NCBI GenBank assembly: GCA_028715585.1
Contig: JAQURN010000071.1
Span: forward strand, 1-6,924
Origin: Actinomycetota bacterium
Lineage (GTDB): Bacteria; Actinomycetota; Geothermincolia; Fen-727; JAQURN01
Direction of reading: 5' to 3'
DNA: 6,924 nt
Under the pieces are notes generated by a model that worked only from the letters and a program-made list of their open reading frames with translations, was not told the DNA's origin and did no database searches. Both the position numbers and the translations under genes were made by a program. Each line of letters starts with the position of its first letter. Position 1 is the first letter of the stretch. This document shows positions 1-6,184 of this stretch, piece after piece.

Positions 1-80
1 AACCGTGCTATTGTAAGGAATAACGCCGCATTGTGGGCGATGAATTTCACGAGGCTTCACTTGCTGGGTAAAGCATAGAA
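1..80. other. Unassigned 5' edge, possible tail of a cut-off upstream gene
   Basis: On the + strand, frame 1 is open from the window edge to a TAG at 76-78, giving 25 residues that include NNAALWAMNFTRLHLLGKA. I do not recognise this peptide. One - strand frame is also open through the stretch to the left edge, with a possible GTG at 87-85, so openness alone says little. No tRNA, hairpin terminator or repeat is apparent. The stretch may be the 3' end of an upstream gene or plain intergenic DNA; the flanking sequence would decide. Confidence 0.15.
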
Positions 81-109
81 TTGACACAGAAATTTTCCAG
101 TGCTAGCTT
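81..109 (+). promoter_or_regulatory. Sigma-70-type promoter of the ileS operon
   Basis: A perfect -35 hexamer TTGACA lies at 81-86. After a 17-base spacer comes a -10-like TAGCTT at 104-109, preceded by TG at 101-102 in the extended -10 position. The predicted transcription start is about 115-118, giving a leader of roughly 48 bases before the TTG start of ileS. A start there leaves almost no leader before the upstream ATG at 122, which supports the downstream TTG. The call rests on hexamer match and spacing only. The operon behind it would be ileS-lspA-lgt-rluD. Confidence 0.6.
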
Positions 110-120
110 ACACCATCGAG

Positions 121-141
121 GATGCCCACCGAACGGGCATT
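121..141 (+). promoter_or_regulatory. Leader hairpin at the 5' end of the ileS transcript
   Basis: GATGCCC at 121-127 pairs with GGGCATT at 135-141 (six Watson-Crick pairs plus one G-U) around the seven-base loop ACCGAAC. The hairpin begins a few bases after the predicted transcription start and ends ten bases before the ribosome binding site. No uniform U run follows it (TGTTGCGTTT), so it is a poor intrinsic terminator. It could protect the mRNA 5' end or tune translation; that role is inference. Confidence 0.4.
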
Positions 142-150
142 GTTGCGTTT

Positions 151-159
151 AGAGGAGAG
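151..159 (+). promoter_or_regulatory. Ribosome binding site that sets the TTG start of ileS
   Basis: AGAGGAGAG lies four bases before the TTG at 164, with its GGAG core seven bases away. The in-frame ATG at 122 has no comparable site and sits almost at the predicted 5' end of the mRNA. Confidence 0.75.
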
Positions 160-163
160 TAAA

Positions 164-2953
164 TTGGAATATAAGGATACCTTGAATCTTCCACAGGCGA
201 GCTTCCCCATGAAGGGCAACCTTCCCAAACGGGAACCGGAGATTCAAGCTAAGTGGGAAGAAATGAAGCTGTACCAACTTCTCCAGGAAAGGGGAAGGGG
301 GAGACCGGAGTTCATTCTTCACGATGGGCCACCTTACGCCAATGGAGACATCCATCTTGGCACTGCCTACAACAAGATTCTCAAGGATGTAATCATCAAA
401 TACAAAACCATGAGGGGCTTTTATTGCCCATATGTCCCCGGATGGGATTGCCATGGTCAGCCTATTGAGCACGAAGTGGTAAAAAGACTCGACCCTTCTA
501 CTGCTATCTCCAAGATAGAGATAAGAGAAAAATGCAGAGCTTACGCGATGAAATTCGTGGAACGCCAGGCAGCGCAATTCAAGCGCCTTGGCGTGCTGGG
601 GGATTTCGATAATCCCTACCTCACCGTGAATCCTGCCTACGAGGCGTGTAACATATCAGTTTTCAAAGAATTGTACCTAAAAGGGTTGATTTACAAGGGG
701 CGAAAGCCAATTCATTGGTGCGCTACGTGCGGCACCGCGCTCGCGGAAGCTGAACTCGAGTATAAAGACGAGGATTCGCCCTCCATATATGTTAAATTTC
801 CACTTTTGGACAACTTGCCTGGGCTTTCCGTGGTCGAAAAGCCCATCTCGGTAATTATATGGACAACCACACCTTGGACTCTGCCCGCGAATGTGGCGAT
901 AGCGCTTTCGCCTGATTTCCCCTATGTAGCGGTTGAGACAGGAGAGGAAGTATTTATAGTTGCCAAGCCGCTTTTGGAGAGGATTGAGGATGAAATTGGG
1001 CTCGAGCATCCAAGGATTTTGAAAACCTTCGAGGCGAAGAGTCTCGTGGGCATGAAATGCGGGCACCCATGGTCGGAAGATAGCTCTATTATCGTGCTTG
1101 CCGATTATGTAACTCTCGAGCAGGGAACCGGATGCGTGCATATTGCCCCTGGGCACGGGGAGGAGGATTACCTTACCGGTCTCGAGTACAACCTCCCAAG
1201 CCCCATGGTGGTTGATGACCAGGGATGTTTCACCGAGGAGGCTGGCTCTTTCGCCGGTCTCAACGTGGAGGAAGCCAATCCGGTTATAGTGAGCGATTTA
1301 GAGAAGAGAGGGGTGCTCGTCGCGTCTTCTTCTATTACCCATCAGTACCCTCATTGCTGGAGATGTAAAAAACCTGTGATATTTCGCGCCACTCCCCAGT
1401 GGTTCATAGCCATGGACAAAGGCGATAATGGTAATTCTTTGCGTGAAATGGCGACTTCGGCGATTCGCAAAGTCGAATGGATACCCGAGTGGACTATCAA
1501 TCGTATGAGTTCAATGCTGGAGACCCGACCCGATTGGTGTATTTCCAGACAGCGTTCCTGGGGTGTGCCAATTCCAGTGCTCTACTGTATGAAGTGTGGA
1601 AAAGAAATAGTGAGCCAGGAGAGCCTTGAAGCGATAGAAGAATTGATAAGGAGAGAAGGCTCCGATAACTGGTTTACAAAGGAACCTTCAAGCTTTCTAC
1701 CAGAAGGATTTACCTGCCCCCATTGCGGTTCCACCGAATTTGAAAAAGAAAATGACATCCTCGATGTGTGGTTCGAATCCGGCATCAGCCATTTTGCGGT
1801 GCTGCGGGAAAGAGAAGAGCTCAACTGGCCAGCCGACATTTACGTTGAGGGAAGCGATCAGCATAGGGGATGGTTTCAATCCAGTCTTCTTACCTCGATT
1901 GGAGTGGAGGGACTCTCGCCTTTCGAGAGAGTGATGACCCATGGTTTTGTGGTTGACGGAGAGGGAAAGAAGATGTCCAAGTCCATCGGCAATGTGATAA
2001 ATCCAACTGATGTCTGTGACCGTCGTGGTGCCGATGTGTTGAGGCTATGGGCAATTTCCACTAACTATTCCACAGACATACCAATCTCGGAAGAAATCCT
2101 TGCGAGAACCACCGAGTCCTACAGGAGAATAAGAAACACTATCAGGTTTCTTCTTGGAAACCTTTACGATTTCAAACTCGGTGAGGAAGTCGAACCCGAG
2201 AATATGAGAGAGATAGATAGATGGATGATTTCCAGAACCCAGCACCTGATTTCCCTTGTGACATCTCAAATGGAGAGCTGGCAATTTCACCAGGCAATTC
2301 GAACCCTTGTCCTTTTCTGCACCGTTGATTTGAGCTCTCTTTATCTAGATATCTTAAAGGACAGGCTTTATACCGCTCCCAAGCACTCGAGTGGCAGGAA
2401 ATCGGCGCAAACCGCTATTTATTACATTCTCAAGAAGCTGCTCGCGATAGCGGCACCCATAATCGCGCACACCGCTGAGGAAGCATATCTTTCCCTCCCG
2501 GAGGAACTTAAGGAATCTGAGAGCGTTCATCTGCTTCCCTGGCCAGAGGTCGATGAGGGTTTGATAGACAAAGCCCTGGAAGAAAGATTGGAAAAGCTGT
2601 TGGAGGTAAGAGAAGCCGCCTACAGGGAAATCGAGCTTGCAAGGAAAAATGGGACACTTGGATCGAGCCTGGAGGCGCGCGCAAAGATATTTGCCGACGA
2701 GCCATATTTCGATTTGCTCAAAAGTTTTGAGAAAGAGCTTCCCGAATTCTTCATTGTCTCACAGGTGGAGGTAAACTCCATGGACTCAGTGAATGATAAA
2801 GAGGAAATAAGGGTAGAGATAGAAACGGCAGATGGAAAAAAATGCAGTCGTTGCTGGAACTATAGCGCCGCGGTTGGGGCTGATGAAAGATATCCGGAAC
2901 TCTGTGAGCGTTGTGTTTCGGCAATGGAGGCTTTAAGCAGGAGTGAAAGCTGA
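164..2953 (+). CDS. ileS: Isoleucyl-tRNA synthetase (class I, bacterial type with C-terminal zinc motif)
   Basis: Cytoplasmic enzyme that joins isoleucine to tRNA(Ile) using ATP and hydrolyses mischarged valine. I start it at TTG 164 (929 residues) because of the strong ribosome binding site and because the protein then opens with EYKDTLNLP and FPMKGNLP, as its relatives do; the frame could start at ATG 122, adding 14 residues. Numbered from the TTG: the HIGH box appears as HLGT at 64-67, the CP1 editing domain has TTTPWT at 234-239 and the GHG-DY motif with H326 and D335, EGSDQHRGWFQ is at 562-572, and KMSKS at 603-607. Four-Cys zinc sites are suggested by C186/C189 with C398/C401, C475/C478 with C518/C521, and the C-terminal C894/C897/C914/C917. 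Length and motif order are normal and all functional motifs are present. It is first in the operon and overlaps lspA by 11 bases. I see no T-box leader. Confidence 0.97.
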   Translation: MEYKDTLNLPQASFPMKGNLPKREPEIQAKWEEMKLYQLLQERGRGRPEFILHDGPPYANGDIHLGTAYNKILKDVIIKYKTMRGFYCPYVPGWDCHGQPIEHEVVKRLDPSTAISKIEIREKCRAYAMKFVERQAAQFKRLGVLGDFDNPYLTVNPAYEACNISVFKELYLKGLIYKGRKPIHWCATCGTALAEAELEYKDEDSPSIYVKFPLLDNLPGLSVVEKPISVIIWTTTPWTLPANVAIALSPDFPYVAVETGEEVFIVAKPLLERIEDEIGLEHPRILKTFEAKSLVGMKCGHPWSEDSSIIVLADYVTLEQGTGCVHIAPGHGEEDYLTGLEYNLPSPMVVDDQGCFTEEAGSFAGLNVEEANPVIVSDLEKRGVLVASSSITHQYPHCWRCKKPVIFRATPQWFIAMDKGDNGNSLREMATSAIRKVEWIPEWTINRMSSMLETRPDWCISRQRSWGVPIPVLYCMKCGKEIVSQESLEAIEELIRREGSDNWFTKEPSSFLPEGFTCPHCGSTEFEKENDILDVWFESGISHFAVLREREELNWPADIYVEGSDQHRGWFQSSLLTSIGVEGLSPFERVMTHGFVVDGEGKKMSKSIGNVINPTDVCDRRGADVLRLWAISTNYSTDIPISEEILARTTESYRRIRNTIRFLLGNLYDFKLGEEVEPENMREIDRWMISRTQHLISLVTSQMESWQFHQAIRTLVLFCTVDLSSLYLDILKDRLYTAPKHSSGRKSAQTAIYYILKKLLAIAAPIIAHTAEEAYLSLPEELKESESVHLLPWPEVDEGLIDKALEERLEKLLEVREAAYREIELARKNGTLGSSLEARAKIFADEPYFDLLKSFEKELPEFFIVSQVEVNSMDSVNDKEEIRVEIETADGKKCSRCWNYSAAVGADERYPELCERCVSAMEALSRSES

Positions 2954-3443
2954 ACAGAAGAAGCTGAAAGGAAATCTTCTCGCTTTCGTCATTTTTGTAT
3001 CTGTTCTTGGAATTGACCAGCTCTCCAAGTTTCTTATCGTCAAGCATATTTCTCCAGGAGAGGGTATTTCTCTAATAGGGGATTTCGTAAAGCTTAGAAA
3101 TGTATCCAATACCGGCATAGCATTTGGGCTATTTCAAGACAACAGCTCCCTTGTAGCACTCAGTGTGCTTGTAGCAATAGCTATGATTGCTTCTGGCTTT
3201 TACATGTTCAGAAAAGAAAAGGATACCTTATTAATGATTTCACTTGGGCTCATGGGGGGTGGCGCCCTGGGAAACCTGTTGGATAGAATTGTGCGTGGTG
3301 GGGTCATCGATTTCATCGATTTTGGATGGTGGCCAGTCTTCAACATTGCCGATATCGCCATAGTTGCGTGTGTTTTAATTCTTGTGGTTGATATCGTGAG
3401 AAAGTTTCGCTCTGAGTGGACATCCAAGAAGGAAGGAGACTAA
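2943..3443 (+). CDS. lspA: Lipoprotein signal peptidase (signal peptidase II)
   Basis: Integral membrane aspartyl protease that removes the signal peptide of a prolipoprotein just before the lipidated Cys. The 166 residues fit the family. Hydrophobic segments lie at about 11-28, 69-89, 94-113 and 135-153, giving the usual four membrane helices. Visible signatures are NTGIAFGLF at 56-64, GALGNLLDR at 107-115 and the two catalytic aspartates, D123 in VIDF and D137 in FNIAD. The start is GTG 2943, inside the end of ileS, so translation is probably coupled. GGAGG at 2926-2930 is 12 bases upstream, somewhat far, and AGGAG at 2939-2943 runs into the GTG, so the exact start is less certain than the gene. 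The next gene, lgt, encodes the preceding step of the same pathway. Confidence 0.95.
   Translation: MKAEQKKLKGNLLAFVIFVSVLGIDQLSKFLIVKHISPGEGISLIGDFVKLRNVSNTGIAFGLFQDNSSLVALSVLVAIAMIASGFYMFRKEKDTLLMISLGLMGGGALGNLLDRIVRGGVIDFIDFGWWPVFNIADIAIVACVLILVVDIVRKFRSEWTSKKEGD
3431..3438 (+). promoter_or_regulatory. Ribosome binding site that sets the TTG start of lgt
   Basis: GGAAGGAG lies in the last codons of lspA, seven bases before TTG 3446. The in-frame GTG at 3416 lies further inside lspA and would add ten residues absent from typical Lgt proteins. Confidence 0.7.
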
Positions 3444-3445
3444 GT

Positions 3446-4210
3446 TTGCACCGTGTTCTATTTCAAATCGGGGGCAGGAATATCTACTCGTATGGTGTAT
3501 TTGTTTCCCTTGGTTTTATAGCGGCGTTTCTAGTTGCCAGGCATCGGATGCTTGAGCAATACAAAGATACCGAGAAACTCTATGATTTGATTCTTGCCGC
3601 CATAGTGGGTGGGATAATAGGAGCCCGACTTTTCTATGTTATTGGGCATTGGCAGGAGTTCATGGCGGAAAAATCAAGCATCTTCAGAATTGACCTTGGC
3701 GGCTTGGTTTTTTACGGAGGACTTCTTTTAGGAACCGCTTTTGCCCTCTTGGTCGGAAAGCTCCGGAAGATGGATTTTTACTACATTTTAGACCTTGCGG
3801 GGTTATGCGTTCCCCTCGGACTTGCCATAGGGCGCATCGGATGTTTTCTCAACGGCTGTTGTTATGGAAAGCCCACCAGCCTGCCCTGGGGGGTAACATT
3901 TCCGCCCCAGCTCGGATTGATTGGTGCCAGGCATCCTACACAGATTTATGAGCTCATTTTAGATGTTGTGCTTTTCGGCTTTCTATGGTGGAAGAGAGAC
4001 GATTTTGCCAGAAAGGGCACCTCATTCTTTGTTTTTCTCGCGGGCTATGGCGCAATTCGCTTTTTCATGGAGTTCTTAAGAGAGCACACTCAACCTGCCG
4101 CATCGCTTGCTTTTCAAGTGGGAAGCGGGATTATTTTCTTAGCTGCTGTTCTTGTTCTTCTTTTCAGGTACCATATCCTCCCTCCCACTCGAAGTGGAAA
4201 TCTCGGGTGA
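3446..4210 (+). CDS. lgt: Prolipoprotein diacylglyceryl transferase
   Basis: Multi-pass membrane enzyme that moves diacylglycerol from phosphatidylglycerol to the lipobox Cys of prolipoproteins, the first step of lipoprotein maturation and the substrate-maker for LspA. I choose TTG 3446 (254 residues) because the protein then begins MHRVLFQIG..IYSYG, as Lgt usually does, with a good ribosome binding site. About seven hydrophobic segments are visible (around 13-33, 47-67, 85-104, 113-130, 163-181, 191-210, 222-241). The Lgt signature is GRIGCFLNGCCYG at 129-141, and the late motif YGAIRFFMEFLR is at 201-212 with R205, matching E. coli R239. Two positions differ from E. coli: the essential H103 is Y90 here (VFYGG) and N146 is C133. 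I believe this Tyr/Cys form recurs in many other bacteria, so I expect an active enzyme. It lies two bases after the lspA stop. Confidence 0.95.
   Translation: MHRVLFQIGGRNIYSYGVFVSLGFIAAFLVARHRMLEQYKDTEKLYDLILAAIVGGIIGARLFYVIGHWQEFMAEKSSIFRIDLGGLVFYGGLLLGTAFALLVGKLRKMDFYYILDLAGLCVPLGLAIGRIGCFLNGCCYGKPTSLPWGVTFPPQLGLIGARHPTQIYELILDVVLFGFLWWKRDDFARKGTSFFVFLAGYGAIRFFMEFLREHTQPAASLAFQVGSGIIFLAAVLVLLFRYHILPPTRSGNLG
4206..4210 (+). promoter_or_regulatory. Ribosome binding site of the pseudouridine synthase gene
   Basis: GGTGA, the 3' part of the Shine-Dalgarno consensus, overlaps the lgt stop codon and lies nine bases before ATG 4220. The arrangement suggests that translation of this gene follows from lgt. 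Confidence 0.4.
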
Positions 4211-4219
4211 GCTATTTTC

Positions 4220-5152
4220 ATGGGAGAAGTTATTCGCATAAAGCCAGAAGATGATGGAAAAAGGCTGGATTTGTTTTTCTCCCAGGCTGCTGGAATATCT
4301 CGAGCCAGAGCCCAGATGCTCATCGAGCAAGGTTACGTGAGGGTAGATGAAAAGATAAAGAAAAAGAATCACATTCTCCAGGAGGGTGAAGTCGTTTATT
4401 TCGATATACCCCCAGAGCCTCCCCAGAAAGTAATCCCTGAAGATTTGCCACTCGAGATTGCCTACGAAGACGAGCACTTGCTGGCTGTAAACAAACCAGC
4501 GGGAATGGCAATGTACCCAGGACCAGGTCATTCGAGCGGAACCCTGCTCAACGCGTTGATGTGGAGATATCCTGAGCTCGAGAATGTAGGTGGTAGTGGA
4601 AGGCAGGGGATATTCCACAGGCTGGATAAAGACACCTCGGGGCTTGTGATGATTGCTCGCAGACAGGAAGCCTTCCAGAAGATGATTGAATTGATGAGGA
4701 AAGGGTTTGTGGAGAGAAAGTATCTTGCCCTGGTAAGTGGGCAGATAGAAGGCAGCCAGGGAATAATCGATGCTCCCGTGGGAAGGAGCCAAAGAAATCG
4801 AAAAAAAATGGCAGTTAACCTGGTTACGGGAAAAGAGGCAGTTTCGCGCTTTAAGGTGCTTGAGTTATTTCCTCAAGGCTACACATTGATCGAGGTTGCA
4901 TTGCAAACCGGCCGGACACACCAGATAAGGGTTCACTTTTCATATATCGGCCACCCGGTAGTTGGCGATAAGCAATACTCGAAAGGTCGTGATGCCAAGC
5001 AGCTTGGGCTCAAAAGGCAATTTCTTCACGCGTATTACCTCAAATCTCCACACCCGGTTACCGGTATCCCGATTGAACTTCGCTCGGAGTTGAGCCAAGA
5101 CCTAAAAGAGGCGCTGGAAAAGCTGCGGTCGGAATACGGTCACCACTCCTAG
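4220..5152 (+). CDS. rluD: RluA/RluD-family 23S rRNA pseudouridine synthase
   Basis: Cytoplasmic enzyme that isomerises uridines in structured RNA, most likely 23S rRNA. It has 310 residues. An S4-type RNA-binding domain covers about 14-62 (KRLDLFFSQ, then SRARAQMLIEQGYVRVD). The catalytic domain has VNKPAGM at 90-96, the family motif HRLDKDTSG at 133-141 with catalytic D136, and TGRTHQIRVH at 230-239. The N-terminal S4 domain and overall length fit the RluD subfamily. RluD in E. coli modifies positions 1911, 1915 and 1917; the exact target here cannot be read from sequence, so the symbol is by family. It is the only gene here with an ATG start. It ends the operon, nine bases after lgt. Its stop TAG shares a CTAG with the stop of the convergent nuclease gene. 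Confidence 0.93.
   Translation: MGEVIRIKPEDDGKRLDLFFSQAAGISRARAQMLIEQGYVRVDEKIKKKNHILQEGEVVYFDIPPEPPQKVIPEDLPLEIAYEDEHLLAVNKPAGMAMYPGPGHSSGTLLNALMWRYPELENVGGSGRQGIFHRLDKDTSGLVMIARRQEAFQKMIELMRKGFVERKYLALVSGQIEGSQGIIDAPVGRSQRNRKKMAVNLVTGKEAVSRFKVLELFPQGYTLIEVALQTGRTHQIRVHFSYIGHPVVGDKQYSKGRDAKQLGLKRQFLHAYYLKSPHPVTGIPIELRSELSQDLKEALEKLRSEYGHHS
5149..5152. other. CTAG holding both stop codons of two convergent genes
   Basis: On the + strand TAG 5150-5152 ends the pseudouridine synthase. On the - strand the complement of 5151-5149 reads TAG and ends the nuclease. The palindrome CTAG therefore serves both genes with no spacer. No hairpin followed by a U run is visible on either side, so any transcript ends must lie inside the opposing gene. 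Confidence 0.9.
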
Positions 5153-6123
5153 TCGGAATTAACCGATTCGGCTTCGGTAAGCAAATCCCAGTTGAGACAT
5201 CCATCCTCATCTATATAGGCTATCCCCTTGCTTCCACTAACCTTGCTGGCTTTTTGTTCCTGGAGGTAGGAAGCAACGATTTTTTTGAGACCCTCAATCC
5301 TTGAGAGTTTGTTTTTTACCTCCCTGTGAGTTGCTACTAGCTCGTCAACCGCCTCTCCAATCTCTATGGGAGGCGCTTCGGGGGAGCGAGAAGAAATAGG
5401 ATTTCCTGACCAGGCAGGACAAAGCGGGAGATAATCACACCACGGACAGAGATTGTTTCTTCTTGCGGAAAATTCTTCATTCTCGATTCCTCGAAGGGTA
5501 GCTTCAATCTGAAGGAGAGCCTTTTCTTTCAACTCTGGAGTAACAATATAGCTGTAGGTGTGGTTGAGCAAAAGGAAGTAGAACGTAACCTTCTTGGGTG
5601 AGGTATTCCACACTTGCTCGCATGCTATGTGGTAAATAGGAAGTTGAAGATTTGTTTCGAGGGACTTCGCGGGAGGAAGGCGTCTGTTGGTTTTGTAATC
5701 TATCACTTCGAAGTTTCCATCTTCATCGATGTCAACTCTATCTATTACGCCGGTTAGCTGATATTCCCCCATGTCTATAGTGAACTTTTGTTCGAGGGCT
5801 GCCGGAAGCTTAAAACTCTCGACGTTGTTTCTGTAGTAGAGCTCCAGAGTGGATTTTGCCTGGTAGAAGTATTTTGCCTCTTCTTCCGCGGATGAATATC
5901 CTTCGCTTGACCAACAATGTTCTAGGTACTCGAGGAGTTCGGGAAGAGAACAAGGGTGGGGAGTCGGAGGCGAATGGAACCACCTCAAAGCTTCGTGGAG
6001 ACTTTTCCCAAAACTCAAGGCTGGCTTTGGCTTTGCTGGAATACGCTCGATATAGCGATAACGATACTGAAGGGGGCAGGTTTCATATGTGCTGATTGCG
6101 GAATAACTTAGCTTTAATTTCAA
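5149..6123 (-). CDS. PD-(D/E)XK nuclease with Fe-S Cys signature (RecB/Cas4-like)
   Basis: Predicted metal-dependent DNA nuclease of the RecB/AddB/Cas4 superfamily. I start it at TTG 6123 (324 residues): GGAGG at 6134-6130 lies six bases upstream and the protein then begins MKLKLSYSAISTYETCP, as relatives do; an in-frame TTG at 6141 would add six residues. Core residues, numbered from TTG 6123: H43 (FGKSLHEAL), D128 (GVIDRVD), D142 and K144 (VIDYKT), Q160 and Y164 (LQLPIY). C16 together with C226, C229 and C235 (C-x2-C-x5-C) is the spacing that binds a 4Fe-4S cluster in Cas4 and AddB. About 80 residues follow the last Cys, including a probable coiled coil at about 256-291. There is no helicase domain, no neighbouring addA/addB and no CRISPR or cas gene, so its partner and role are unknown. 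It runs opposite to all its neighbours, and its base composition looks like theirs. Confidence 0.88.
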   Translation of the reverse strand: MKLKLSYSAISTYETCPLQYRYRYIERIPAKPKPALSFGKSLHEALRWFHSPPTPHPCSLPELLEYLEHCWSSEGYSSAEEEAKYFYQAKSTLELYYRNNVESFKLPAALEQKFTIDMGEYQLTGVIDRVDIDEDGNFEVIDYKTNRRLPPAKSLETNLQLPIYHIACEQVWNTSPKKVTFYFLLLNHTYSYIVTPELKEKALLQIEATLRGIENEEFSARRNNLCPWCDYLPLCPAWSGNPISSRSPEAPPIEIGEAVDELVATHREVKNKLSRIEGLKKIVASYLQEQKASKVSGSKGIAYIDEDGCLNWDLLTEAESVNSD

Positions 6124-6129
6124 TTTTTC

Positions 6130-6134
6130 CCTCC
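6130..6134 (-). promoter_or_regulatory. Ribosome binding site that sets the TTG start of the nuclease
   Basis: Read on the - strand, GGAGG lies six bases before the TTG at 6123-6121. The alternative TTG at 6141 lies upstream of this site and has no clear site of its own. Confidence 0.7.
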
Positions 6135-6184
6135 GAAACAAACATCACTAAGCTTATTATAATTTGTAACTACAACATTTCTCA
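6135..6184. promoter_or_regulatory. Divergent promoter pair with a shared palindromic -10 element
   Basis: The palindrome ATTATAAT at 6156-6163 gives a perfect TATAAT on the + strand (6158-6163, towards dnaE) and on the - strand (6161-6156, towards the nuclease). At 17-base spacing the -35 positions are GAAACA (6135-6140, + strand, three of six consensus bases) and TGAGAA (6184-6179, - strand, poor match). Predicted transcription starts are near 6170 for dnaE and 6149 for the nuclease, giving leaders of about 80 and 25 bases. The -10 match is strong, but the weak -35 elements and the absence of an extended TG keep this a prediction. Confidence 0.5.

Noticed and set aside
122..163. ATG at 122 as the ileS start, adding 14 residues
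   Set aside because: No ribosome binding site, almost no mRNA leader from the predicted promoter, and the extra residues are not typical of IleS; TTG 164 has AGAGGAGAG at good spacing.
3416..3445. GTG at 3416 as the lgt start, overlapping lspA
   Set aside because: It adds ten residues unlike Lgt N termini; TTG 3446 follows a strong ribosome binding site and gives the usual MHxVLFQIG opening.
4139..4792. Long - strand open frame of 217 codons opposite lgt and the pseudouridine synthase gene
   Set aside because: It lies opposite two well-recognised genes, has no recognisable motif and looks like a shadow of their codon use.
4995..5007. Hairpin CCAAG-CAG-CTTGG as a terminator
   Set aside because: It lies inside the pseudouridine synthase gene, has a three-base loop and no U run.
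5128..5159. Direct repeat GTCGGAAT (5128-5135 and 5152-5159) as an insertion footprint beside the nuclease
   Set aside because: Only eight bases, both copies on the same side of the nuclease gene and inside or touching coding sequence; no matching copy at the other end.
5149..6123. The nuclease as a CRISPR Cas4 protein
   Set aside because: No repeats, spacers or other cas genes in the window, and the long tail after the Cys cluster is unlike Cas4.
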